Source of the DNA: Nitrospira sp.
GTDB lineage: Bacteria > Nitrospirota > Nitrospiria > Nitrospirales > Nitrospiraceae
NCBI GenBank assembly: GCA_025360665.1
Contig: JANYBU010000040.1
Span: 1 to 10,892, forward strand
Length of the DNA stretch: 10,892 nt
Direction of reading: 5' to 3'
Shown here: positions 1-6,718 of the stretch, one piece after another
How the letters are laid out: the number at the start of each line of letters is the position of its first letter
How positions within the stretch are numbered: the first letter of the stretch is position 1
Notes under the pieces: generated by a model
Told to the model about the DNA's origin: nothing
What the model saw: the letters and a program-made list of their open reading frames with translations, nothing else
The model's database searches: none
Made by a program: the position numbers and the translations under genes

Positions 1-1
1 G

Positions 2-94
2 GTTCTTCATGCGGCGACTCTGCGCCAGAACCTGCACCAGTTTCAAGCGGTGGGGAACGCCTGGAACGCCGCCTCAAACAAGGCGTTCACATAG
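2..94 (+). CDS. Possible C-terminal remnant of an unidentified protein
   Basis: One reading frame is open from the left edge of the window for 30 codons and ends with TAG at 92-94. The translated tail ends in QAVGNAWNAASNKAFT and has a protein-like composition. I do not recognise the family, and 30 codons is too short for a composition argument. Another plus frame (from position 1) stays open to about 203 but is rich in Arg, Ser and Pro and looks non-coding. The segment also holds an 8-bp inverted repeat, GAACGCCT at 55-62 and AGGCGTTC at 81-88. The upstream sequence is needed to decide whether this is a real gene end. Confidence 0.3.
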   Translation, partial: VLHAATLRQNLHQFQAVGNAWNAASNKAFT

Positions 95-229
95 GATCGG
101 ACCACAGAAGGACCCACTGTGATCCGCGAAGACCCAGAAAAAGTAGCCCGAGCTCTTTTCTTGTGTCTCTAGCAGCAGAAGAAGAAAAGGGTGCTCCTGA
201 ACGGTGATCTCTTCAAGGTGAATGACTAA

Positions 230-811
230 ATGAGTGTGAATCCGAACATGCCGCGTGCTAAGTCGTGGTATGCATTACTGATCTTATTATTTGCAGCTCT
301 TTTCCCGGCGCTCGCCTGTACCGCTGAGCCGACACCTGATCAAATATTATGGAAGGCAGCGTTCAATGGGAATGTGGATGCTGTCAAGACAGCACTGAGT
401 CAGGGCGCCGACGTGAATGCTCGAAAAGGAGGCTGGACGGTTCTGATGAGGGTGGCTGGTGAAGGGCACACAGAAATAGCGCAGCTCTTATTGGCGCATA
501 CGGCGGATCCAAACGCGAAAGGCTTTGGGAGAGAAACTGCCTTGACGATAGCAGCCGAGCATGGCCACACCGAGATAGTGAAATCTCTATTAGCTAAAGG
601 AGCCGAGCTTAATGCGAAGACAGAGCACGGTAATACAGCTTTACACTACGGTTCAGAATTTGGCCATCGTGATGTTGTGAAAATCTTGTTGGATGCTGGG
701 GCGGATGTGAACCAGAAAGATCAGGATGGTGAAACAGCTCTGGCAACCGCGAAGCGAAAGAACCACGCAGAAATTGTGCAACTTCTTAAAAACGCTGGAA
801 CTAAACAATGA
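230..811 (+). CDS. Exported ankyrin-repeat protein (possible lipoprotein)
   Basis: This 193-residue protein is a signal sequence followed by ankyrin repeats. Residues 9-30 have a basic start (PRAK) and a hydrophobic run ending in FPALAC. The Cys30 context fits a permissive lipoprotein box (A-L-A-C), although the usual Leu at -3 is absent, so ordinary signal-peptidase cleavage is also possible. Five ankyrin repeats follow at roughly 37-65, 67-98, 101-131, 134-163 and 167-193, with signatures such as GHTEIVKSLLAKGAELNAK and TALHYGSEFGH. Ankyrin repeats are protein-binding scaffolds, so no catalytic function can be given. Residues 9-12 put the positive charge near Met7, so Met7 (248) is an alternative start, but ATG 230 has AAGGTG at 215-220, 9 nt upstream. 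The gene looks less GC-rich than its neighbours and is convergent with gcvP across a repeat-filled gap. No promoter is evident. Confidence 0.85.
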   Translation: MSVNPNMPRAKSWYALLILLFAALFPALACTAEPTPDQILWKAAFNGNVDAVKTALSQGADVNARKGGWTVLMRVAGEGHTEIAQLLLAHTADPNAKGFGRETALTIAAEHGHTEIVKSLLAKGAELNAKTEHGNTALHYGSEFGHRDVVKILLDAGADVNQKDQDGETALATAKRKNHAEIVQLLKNAGTKQ

Positions 812-979
812 TCGCCGATGCGCGCCAGCGCACCACACGCTTTGGTGAAGAAAAAGGTGTCCCGTCCGCGTGTCCGCGGCGCAGATGGGGTTTTCCCGAT
901 GCGTCGTGCTCCGGTTCGCTACCCTCGACTGTGCACTGCTTGTTCCCAGCGCCACAGCCAGCGTCGGCCCTTCTCTTCA
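812..979. other. Intergenic stretch without a recognisable gene
   Basis: The space between the ankyrin gene stop (811) and the gcvP stop (1151) is 339 bases. This left half is GC-rich and shows no supported gene. A long open frame starts at 808 with ATG overlapping the ankyrin stop as ATGA, but it runs through the repeat element and then antisense into gcvP, with an Arg/Ser/Pro-rich translation, so I treat it as spurious. The right half of the gap is the inverted-repeat element listed separately. This left part may be decayed repeat or leftover DNA, but nothing visible proves it. Confidence 0.5.
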
Positions 980-1148
980 GGGCTGCTCAAAAAGGCTCTC
1001 TGACAAGGCCGCAGGGAGCGGGACGACTGAGGCGTAGCCTTCTCACCCACCCAACCCCGAGCTGTCGGAACAGCTCTTTTCCCATGTGCGGTACGTCGCA
1101 GGGAGGCACGCGACTGAGAACGAAGTCAGGAACCTTTTTCAGCAGCCC
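980..1148. repeat. Terminal-inverted-repeat intergenic element, copy A
   Basis: A 169-bp unit is bounded by 16-bp inverted ends: GGGCTGCTCAAAAAGG at 980-995 and CCTTTTTCAGCAGCCC at 1133-1148, matching at 15 of 16 positions. Internal blocks such as CAAGGCCGCAG, GTACGT and GAGAACG recur in the same order in the copy at 10018-10129, so this is a dispersed family and not chance symmetry. The unit encodes no transposase and is far too small for an insertion sequence. It resembles a MITE or a REP/BIME-like element. No clear target-site duplication is visible. It ends 2 bp beyond the gcvP stop codon (gcvP is read leftward) and contains a hairpin at 1059-1080. Confidence 0.75.
1059..1080 (+). terminator. 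Candidate intrinsic terminator inside repeat copy A
   Basis: GAGCTGT (1059-1065) and ACAGCTC (1070-1076) form a perfect 7-bp stem around a CGGA loop, followed directly by TTTT (1077-1080). This orientation would stop plus-strand transcription coming from the ankyrin gene, about 250 bases upstream. The T-tract is short, and on the minus strand the hairpin lacks a T-tract, so it is weaker as a gcvP terminator. It lies in the part of copy A that has no counterpart in copy B. Confidence 0.45.
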
Positions 1149-1150
1149 TA

Positions 1151-4033
1151 TTAGTAGCTGTCCGTCGGTGGGCAAGTGCAGACGAAATGGCGATCTCCAT
1201 AGGCTTCGTCGATGCGGCTCACGCTGGGCCAGAATTTATGGTCGCGTACCCAGGGAGCGGGGAAAGCGGCCTGTTCACGGCTATAGGGTCGATTCCATTC
1301 GTTGGCCGTCACGACCTGTGCCGTGTGAGGCGCATTCTTCAGCAGATTATTTGTGCGTGGCTGGCGGCCCTCGACGATGTCTTGCATCTCGGCATGAATC
1401 AAGATCAGCGCCTCGCAGAACCGGTCCAATTCGGCCCTCGATTCGCTTTCCGTCGGTTCGATCATGAGCGTCCCGGCAACCGGGAACGAGACCGTCGGGG
1501 CATGGAACCCATAGTCCATCAATCGCTTCGCCACATCCATCGCTTCGACCCCTGCACTGTCTTTGAACTGACGAAGATCGAGAATGAACTCGTGCGCGAC
1601 GAACCCGGACGTTCCCTTGTAGAGGATGGGATAGTATTTCTCCAGCCGTTTGGCCATGTAGTTGGCGCTCAAGATCGCCACCTGCGTCGCCTTGGTCAAG
1701 CCGTCGCGTCCCATCAGGGCGATGTAGACCCAAGAAATCGTCACGATGCTGGGGCTGCCATAGGGCGCCGCTGACACCGGCCCGATGGAATCTTGTCCGC
1801 CCAGTTGCGTCACCGGATGGCCGGGAAGAAACTGCGCCAAATGGCGCGCCGCAACGATCGGTCCCATCCCAGGCCCCCCGCCTCCATGGGGGATACAGAA
1901 TGTCTTGTGTAGATTCAGATGGCACACATCCGCGCCGATGTCCCCGGGCCGACAGAGCCCCACCTGGGCATTCATGTTGGCTCCATCCATATAGACTTGC
2001 CCGCCATGCGTATGGACGATCTGACAGATGCGCCGTACGTCCGCTTCGAAGACGCCGTGGGTCGAGGGGTAGGTCAACATGAGCGCCGACAGCCGATCGC
2101 GATGTTGAGCGGCCTTGGCTTCAAGATCGGTTAAATCCACATTGCCCTGTCGATCGCAGGCGACCGGCACAACCGTCATCCCTACCATGGTTGCACTGGC
2201 TGGATTCGTGCCGTGCGCGGACAGGGGAATCAAGCAGACATCCCGATGCTCTTCACCCTGGCTCCGGTGGTACGCCCGGATCACCATCAGTCCCGTATAC
2301 TCGCCCTGAGAACCTGCGTTCGGCTGCAAGGACACGGCGGAGAGTCCTGTAGTCTCGGCTAGCCAGGCTTCCAGCTGATGGAACAACTCTTGATACCCTT
2401 TGGTTTGCTCGTGCGGCGCAAAGGGATGAAGCCGTGAGAACTCCGGCCAGGTGACCGGCAGCATCTCGGCCGTCGCGTTCAGCTTCATGGTGCAGGATCC
2501 CAACGGGATCATCGAATGGACGAGCGAGAGATCCTTCGCCTCAAGGCGGTGGATATACCGCAGCATCTCATGCTCAGCGTGATAGCGATTGAACACCTTG
2601 TGGGTCAGGTACGTGCTGGTGCGGGTGAGGTTCGCCGGGAAACTTGTGGTGACGCTGCAGCTCAAGTCCTGCACCTGAAAAGGTAGCTGATCATGGCCGA
2701 TAAAGATTTCCATCAGGCGACGGATTTCGTTTTCCGTGCTCACCTCATCCAGCGCAACTCCGATGGAGTGGTCCTCATGCAGGCGAAGATTGATACCGGC
2801 TTCGTTGGCCCTGATTAAGATGGGTTCGGACTGCATCTTCGTCAGACGAACCCGAATCGTATCGAAGTACGCTTCCGCTCCGACATCGAATCCAAGCTGC
2901 CGCAATCCCGCTGCCAGCACCACAGCCAAGCCGTGTACACGCTCGGCAATCCGCCGCAAGCCCTCCGGCCCATGGTAGACCGCATACATGCTTGCCATGA
3001 TGGCCAAGAGGACTTGCGCCGTACAAATGTTGCTCGTCGCCTTCTCACGCCGGATGTGTTGTTCGCGGGTCTGCAGGGAGAGCCGGTAGGCAAGCCTCCC
3101 CGTGACATCCTTGGACACGCCAACGATGCGTCCCGGCATCTGCCGTTTAAATGCTTCAGCGGTCGAAAGAAACGCGGCGTGGGGGCCGCCAAATCCGAGC
3201 GGGACGCCAAATCGCTGGCTGGAACCCACGGCGATATCGGCCCCGAATTCTCCCGGTGCGCGCAAGAGGGTCAAGGCCAGCAGATCGGTGGCGACCACCA
3301 CAAGAACCCCGGCCGCGTGGGCCTGCGCCACGAGTGCACTGTAATCCCCGACATAGCCGTCAGTGGTCGGATACTGGAGCAGAATGCCGGCCAGCTGAGG
3401 ATTGGAAAAGTCGATGGTCTGCGTCCGTCCTATGTGCAGCGTCATGCCGAGCGGTTCAGCCCGCGTCTGCATCACCGCAATGGTCTGGGGATGACAGTCC
3501 TGCGAGGCGAAGAACTCTGTCCGTTCGAGGCCAGACGACCGGGAAATGGCGAGACACATGGCCATCGCCTCCGCTGCCGCCGTGGCTTCATCCAAGAGCG
3601 AGGCATTGGCTAAGGGCAAGCCGGTGAGGTCGGTCACCACGGTTTGAAAATTCACGAGGGCTTCCAATCGGCCTTGGGCAATCTCCGCCTGGTATGGCGT
3701 GTACTGGGTATACCAGGCCGGGTTTTCGAAAATGTTGCGCTGGATCACGCCGGGCGTGATGCAGTCGTAATAGCCCATGCCGATCAATGAACGATAGATC
3801 TGGTTTTCTGCGGCGATGGAGCGGAGTTCTTGCAACACGGCTTGTTCGCCGCGGTGAAGGGGCAGATCCAATTCCTTCCGCAAACGAATGTCGGCTGGCA
3901 CGGTTGCCTCACTCAGCTCCTCCAGCGACTGCAACCCGAGCGTGGCAAGCATCTCGCCGACATTGGCGTCGGTGGGACCAAGATGGCGATGGATAAAGGT
4001 GTCGGTCGGGCTCAGAAAGTCCGGTGTGGCCAT
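1151..4033 (-). CDS. gcvP: Glycine dehydrogenase (decarboxylating), P-protein, single-chain type
   Basis: This is the P-protein of the glycine cleavage system, a cytoplasmic PLP enzyme. It decarboxylates glycine and passes the aminomethyl group to the lipoyl arm of GcvH. The 960 residues match the fused one-chain form (about 950-960 in E. coli-type enzymes), with an N-terminal half to about 450 and the PLP-bearing half after it. The cofactor site is HLNLHKTFCIPHGGGGPG, with Lys710 as the Schiff-base lysine. SAHGTNPASA (605-614), the N-terminal IHRHLG and the C-terminal KFWP..RID.AYGDR are also family hallmarks. The frame is open 43 codons upstream, but Met at 4033 begins the conserved ATPDFLSPTDTFIHRHLG and has AGGACAGGA about 8 nt upstream. 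No gcvT or gcvH is adjacent, so partners must be elsewhere. The stop TAA is followed in frame by TAG at the edge of the repeat. Confidence 0.97.
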   Translation of the reverse strand: MATPDFLSPTDTFIHRHLGPTDANVGEMLATLGLQSLEELSEATVPADIRLRKELDLPLHRGEQAVLQELRSIAAENQIYRSLIGMGYYDCITPGVIQRNIFENPAWYTQYTPYQAEIAQGRLEALVNFQTVVTDLTGLPLANASLLDEATAAAEAMAMCLAISRSSGLERTEFFASQDCHPQTIAVMQTRAEPLGMTLHIGRTQTIDFSNPQLAGILLQYPTTDGYVGDYSALVAQAHAAGVLVVVATDLLALTLLRAPGEFGADIAVGSSQRFGVPLGFGGPHAAFLSTAEAFKRQMPGRIVGVSKDVTGRLAYRLSLQTREQHIRREKATSNICTAQVLLAIMASMYAVYHGPEGLRRIAERVHGLAVVLAAGLRQLGFDVGAEAYFDTIRVRLTKMQSEPILIRANEAGINLRLHEDHSIGVALDEVSTENEIRRLMEIFIGHDQLPFQVQDLSCSVTTSFPANLTRTSTYLTHKVFNRYHAEHEMLRYIHRLEAKDLSLVHSMIPLGSCTMKLNATAEMLPVTWPEFSRLHPFAPHEQTKGYQELFHQLEAWLAETTGLSAVSLQPNAGSQGEYTGLMVIRAYHRSQGEEHRDVCLIPLSAHGTNPASATMVGMTVVPVACDRQGNVDLTDLEAKAAQHRDRLSALMLTYPSTHGVFEADVRRICQIVHTHGGQVYMDGANMNAQVGLCRPGDIGADVCHLNLHKTFCIPHGGGGPGMGPIVAARHLAQFLPGHPVTQLGGQDSIGPVSAAPYGSPSIVTISWVYIALMGRDGLTKATQVAILSANYMAKRLEKYYPILYKGTSGFVAHEFILDLRQFKDSAGVEAMDVAKRLMDYGFHAPTVSFPVAGTLMIEPTESESRAELDRFCEALILIHAEMQDIVEGRQPRTNNLLKNAPHTAQVVTANEWNRPYSREQAAFPAPWVRDHKFWPSVSRIDEAYGDRHFVCTCPPTDSY

Positions 4034-4111
4034 GGCGTTCGTCCTGTCCTTTGAATAGATGTCGTCGGTCGAGAGCCCTGATGTACTGACTGACCCACTC
4101 ACGGCCCGTAG

Positions 4112-4139
4112 AGTATCATGCTCACCCCCTATTCTCCAA
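4112..4139 (-). promoter_or_regulatory. Weak sigma-70-like promoter candidate for gcvP
   Basis: Read on the minus strand, TTGGAG (complement of 4134-4139) and GATACT (complement of 4112-4117) are separated by 16 bp. Each hexamer matches four of six consensus positions. It would give a leader of roughly 70 nt before the gcvP ATG. Matches this good arise by chance, so it is only a candidate. I see no glycine-riboswitch-like leader. Confidence 0.22.
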
Positions 4140-4162
4140 GGGTCATCCCGAGGTCTCCGCAC

Positions 4163-4191
4163 TTGCCTTCGGACTTGGAGTCACGTATGAG
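4163..4191 (+). promoter_or_regulatory. Weak sigma-70-like promoter candidate for the flavoprotein gene
   Basis: TTGCCT (4163-4168) and TATGAG (4186-4191) are separated by 17 bp, each matching four of six consensus positions. A start near 4198 would leave a leader of about 65 nt before the GTG at 4265. The match is modest, and no other element supports it. Confidence 0.2.
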
Positions 4192-4264
4192 TGCATGGAA
4201 TTCAGGGGGGAACTTCCTGCCTCCTGCGGTCTGACATGATAGGAAGACAGGTATTCAGCAGGCT

Positions 4265-5920
4265 GTGAAACTACACGACATTCTTATCATCGGAGCCGGG
4301 CTGGCAGGGATGAGGGCTGCGGTTGCTGCACCGCCGGATCTCGACGTCGCCGTAATATCCAAAGTCCATCCGGTCCGTAGCCACTCTGTGGCTGCGCAAG
4401 GGGGCATCAACGCGGCACTGGGAGAGCACGATTCCTGGGAAGCCCATGCCTTCGATACCACGAAGGGCGGACTCTATCTCGGCGATCAGGATGCCATTGA
4501 GGCTATGTGTCGAGAGGCTCCCAACGACATTCTCGAATTAGAACGTCTGGGGGTCATCTTCAGTCGCGACGAACAGGGGCGTATTGCCCAACGTCCGTTC
4601 GGTGGAGCGGGTTTTCCCCGCACCTGTTATGCCGCCGATCGTACCGGCCATGCCATCCTCCACGCCATGTACGAACAGCTGCTCAAACGGCGCATCGCCG
4701 TGTATGAAGAGTGGTATGTTACGGCGTTGATCGTGGAAGATGGCGTCTGCCGGGGGGTCGTGGCGTGGGACCTGATCCATGGAGGCTTGCACGCGATCGG
4801 GGCCAAAGCCGTCATCTTGGCCACGGGAGGCAGCGGGCGCGTCTTCCTGACGAGCACGAACGCCGTGATCAACACCGGTGACGGCATGGCGCTTGCGTAT
4901 CGTGTCGGTGCTCCATTGGCGGACATGGAATTTGTCCAGTTCCATCCCACCACACTCAAGGGCACGGGTATCCTCATCACCGAAGGCGCTCGCGGAGAAG
5001 GAGGCTACCTCCTGAATACGCTGGGCGAACGGTTTATGAAGACCTATGCCCCGCAGCAGATGGAACTGGCTACCCGCTCCACTGTCTCATTGGCCATCGG
5101 GCAAGAAATCCTCGAAGGTCGCGGGGTCGACGGATGCGTATTGCTGGACTTGCGGCATCTTGGCCGCCAGCGCATTCTCGAACGGCTTCCTCAGATCAGA
5201 GCACTCGCCATTGAGTTTGCCGGCCTTGATCCGATCGAGAGTCCCATTCCTGTCCGCCCCGGCGCGCACTATCAGATGGGTGGCGTCCGGACCAATCAAT
5301 GGACCGAAACAGGCATCGTCGGCCTCTACGCGGCCGGTGAATGTGCCTGTGTCAGTGTGCACGGCGCCAATCGGCTCGGAGGCAATTCACTCCTTGAAAC
5401 GATTGCGTTCGGTCGGCGCGCTGGAATTCGAGCCGGAGAGTATGTTCGAACCGTCGCGCCACGGGCACTCACAACAGACCAACTCACAACCGAGCAGCGT
5501 CGCGTCCAGCAACTGCTGGCACAGGAGGGATCGCTCCGGGCCTGGCAGATTCAAGAAGAACTCGGCCAGTTGATGAGCCTCAATCTGGGCCTCGTCAGGA
5601 CTCACGAGTCCATGTCTGCTGCGATCTCGGGCATCACGGCACTGACCCATCGCGCCATGTCCGTCACGGTGCAGGACAAAGGGCGGGTGTTTAATACGGA
5701 CCTCGTGCAGGCCTTCGAGCTCCAGTCCCTGCTCGATGTCGCGGAGACCATTGTCGCCAGCGCCCTCGCCAGGAAGGAAAGCCGAGGGGCCCATTACCGG
5801 TCGGACTACCCCGTCCGCGATGATCAGCATTGGTTGAGACACAGCCTCATCCGCCGGACCTCCGAGGGAACGGCCTTGACCTATGAGCCCGTGACCATCA
5901 CGCGGTTTCCGCCAACATAA
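4265..5920 (+). CDS. sdhA: Succinate dehydrogenase/fumarate reductase flavoprotein subunit
   Basis: This 551-residue FAD protein interconverts succinate and fumarate at the membrane-associated complex II, in the TCA or reductive TCA cycle. The FAD-binding Rossmann motif is IIGAGLAG (8-15). The covalent-flavin signature RSHSVAAQGG spans 38-47, with His40 as the expected FAD attachment residue, which argues against L-aspartate oxidase. Active-site blocks FHPTT (226-230), TEGARGEGG (239-247), HYQMGG (335-340) and HGANRLGGNSLL (366-377) are present, and the C-terminal KESRGAHYRSDYP is typical. It is slightly shorter than usual SdhA (about 570-590). The start is GTG: the frame closes at a TGA at 4232, only ATT lies between as an alternative, and no well-spaced Shine-Dalgarno is visible. 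No iron-sulfur or membrane-anchor gene adjoins. The direction (dehydrogenase or reductase) cannot be read from sequence. Confidence 0.93.
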   Translation: MKLHDILIIGAGLAGMRAAVAAPPDLDVAVISKVHPVRSHSVAAQGGINAALGEHDSWEAHAFDTTKGGLYLGDQDAIEAMCREAPNDILELERLGVIFSRDEQGRIAQRPFGGAGFPRTCYAADRTGHAILHAMYEQLLKRRIAVYEEWYVTALIVEDGVCRGVVAWDLIHGGLHAIGAKAVILATGGSGRVFLTSTNAVINTGDGMALAYRVGAPLADMEFVQFHPTTLKGTGILITEGARGEGGYLLNTLGERFMKTYAPQQMELATRSTVSLAIGQEILEGRGVDGCVLLDLRHLGRQRILERLPQIRALAIEFAGLDPIESPIPVRPGAHYQMGGVRTNQWTETGIVGLYAAGECACVSVHGANRLGGNSLLETIAFGRRAGIRAGEYVRTVAPRALTTDQLTTEQRRVQQLLAQEGSLRAWQIQEELGQLMSLNLGLVRTHESMSAAISGITALTHRAMSVTVQDKGRVFNTDLVQAFELQSLLDVAETIVASALARKESRGAHYRSDYPVRDDQHWLRHSLIRRTSEGTALTYEPVTITRFPPT

Positions 5921-6008
5921 AAAACTGGTCTATCTGGTCTATCTGGTTGTCTTGTTTTTTGGTTGAACGAAACTAACCAGATGAACCAGACAGACCAGAC
6001 AGACCAAT
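5919..6008. repeat. Large imperfect hairpin built of 9-bp tandem units
   Basis: The left arm 5926-5948 is built from CTGGTCTAT-type 9-bp units. The right arm 5984-6006 is its inverted counterpart built from GACCAGACA-type units. The 23-bp arms match at 21 positions. The 35-nt loop contains a smaller stem, TGGTT (5960-5964) with AACCA (5975-5979). The structure starts just after the flavoprotein stop (TAA at 5918-5920). On the minus strand it is followed by six Ts (complement of 5919-5924), so it resembles a leftward terminator although no minus-strand gene feeds it. For plus-strand transcription it may stabilise or end the upstream mRNA. I associate such microsatellite-like intergenic hairpins with Nitrospira genomes, from recall only. 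Confidence 0.75.
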
Positions 6009-6022
6009 TGTAGGCACAGGTT

Positions 6023-6031
6023 TGGTATAAT
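6023..6031 (+). promoter_or_regulatory. Extended -10 promoter of the two-component operon
   Basis: TGGTATAAT combines a perfect TATAAT (6026-6031) with the TGn extension, the form of sigma-70 promoter that tolerates a poor -35. No good -35 hexamer lies at 16-18 bp upstream, where the hairpin repeat ends. Transcription should start around 6037-6039, only about 8-10 nt before the response-regulator ATG at 6047. Confidence 0.6.
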
Positions 6032-6046
6032 CTTCCATCGACAACT

Positions 6047-6718
6047 ATGCGCATTTTGGTTATTGAAGACGAAACGAAAGTCGGATGTTTCATCAAGCGC
6101 GCGCTTGAAGAGGAGAGCTACGCCGTCGACTTGTGTGAAGACGGCGCGAAGGGCCTTCAGATGGCCCTCAACACCGACTACGATGTACTGATCGTCGACT
6201 TGATGCTGCCGTCATTGCCCGGATTGGAAATTCTCAAGGGCGTCCGCCAGGCACGGATTCAAACCCCCATCCTGATTTTGACCGCTCAATCGCAAGTAGA
6301 CCAGAGAGTCAAGGGCCTTGACGCAGGAGCGGACGATTACCTCACCAAGCCCTTCGCCATCGACGAACTGCTCGCCCGAATTCGCGCCCTGCTTCGCCGC
6401 GGCTCCACCGAGAGTCCCGGCGTGCTCCAGATCGACGATCTGGCGTTGAACCCGGCCACGCGCGAAGTGACCAGAGGCGGCCAGCGGATCGACCTCACCT
6501 CGAAGGAATATGCCCTGCTCGAATATCTGATGCGCCATACGGGACGCGTGTTGACCCGTCCCATGATTTCAGAACATGTGTGGAATCAGGACTTCGACAC
6601 GTTCACCAATGTCATCGATGTTTACGTGAATTATCTCCGCAATAAGATCGACCGGGGACGCTCAAAGAAGCTGATTCATACGATTCGCGGAAGCGGATAT
6701 ATGCTGAAGGTCGACTGA
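6047..6718 (+). CDS. OmpR/PhoB-family response regulator
   Basis: This 223-residue DNA-binding response regulator is phosphorylated by its partner kinase and controls transcription. The receiver domain spans about 1-118: acidic pocket Glu7-Asp8, phospho-acceptor Asp51 in VLIVDLMLPSLPG, switch Thr79, and Lys101 in the conserved LTKPF. A winged-helix effector domain of the OmpR type follows (about 125-221), ending in the characteristic HTIRGSGYMLK. It most resembles the CusR/CzcR/IrlR-like branch, but the inducing signal is not readable. The start is firm because MRILVIEDE is the canonical N-terminus, yet there is no Shine-Dalgarno and the mRNA leader is predicted to be very short. The stop TGA overlaps the kinase ATG by one base (TGATG at 6716-6720), so the two genes are translationally coupled in one operon. 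Confidence 0.95.
   Translation: MRILVIEDETKVGCFIKRALEEESYAVDLCEDGAKGLQMALNTDYDVLIVDLMLPSLPGLEILKGVRQARIQTPILILTAQSQVDQRVKGLDAGADDYLTKPFAIDELLARIRALLRRGSTESPGVLQIDDLALNPATREVTRGGQRIDLTSKEYALLEYLMRHTGRVLTRPMISEHVWNQDFDTFTNVIDVYVNYLRNKIDRGRSKKLIHTIRGSGYMLKVD

Noticed and set aside
150..196. Hairpin-like pairing of GAGC-CTTTTCTT (150-162) with AAGAAAAG-GCTC (182-196)
   Set aside because: The stem is AT-rich, interrupted by an internal loop, spans a 19-nt loop and lacks a following T-tract, so it is not a convincing terminator.
987..1175. Minus-strand open frame of 62 codons across repeat copy A
   Set aside because: It is a translation of the repeat element itself and overlaps the end of gcvP. 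Similar small hypothetical proteins would be expected wherever the repeat occurs.
808..1467. Plus-strand open frame of 219 codons whose ATG overlaps the ankyrin gene stop
   Set aside because: It crosses an inverted-repeat element and then runs antisense through the gcvP 3' end. Its translation is Arg/Ser/Pro-rich with no recognisable domain.
2933..3613. Plus-strand open frame of 226 codons
   Set aside because: It lies wholly antisense inside gcvP, whose protein is unambiguous. The long frame is explained by high GC and codon bias.
4034..4162. N-terminal extension of gcvP (43 more codons in frame)
   Set aside because: Family homology begins at the Met at 4033, which has a good ribosome site. 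The extension is low in conservation signals and overlaps the divergent promoter region.
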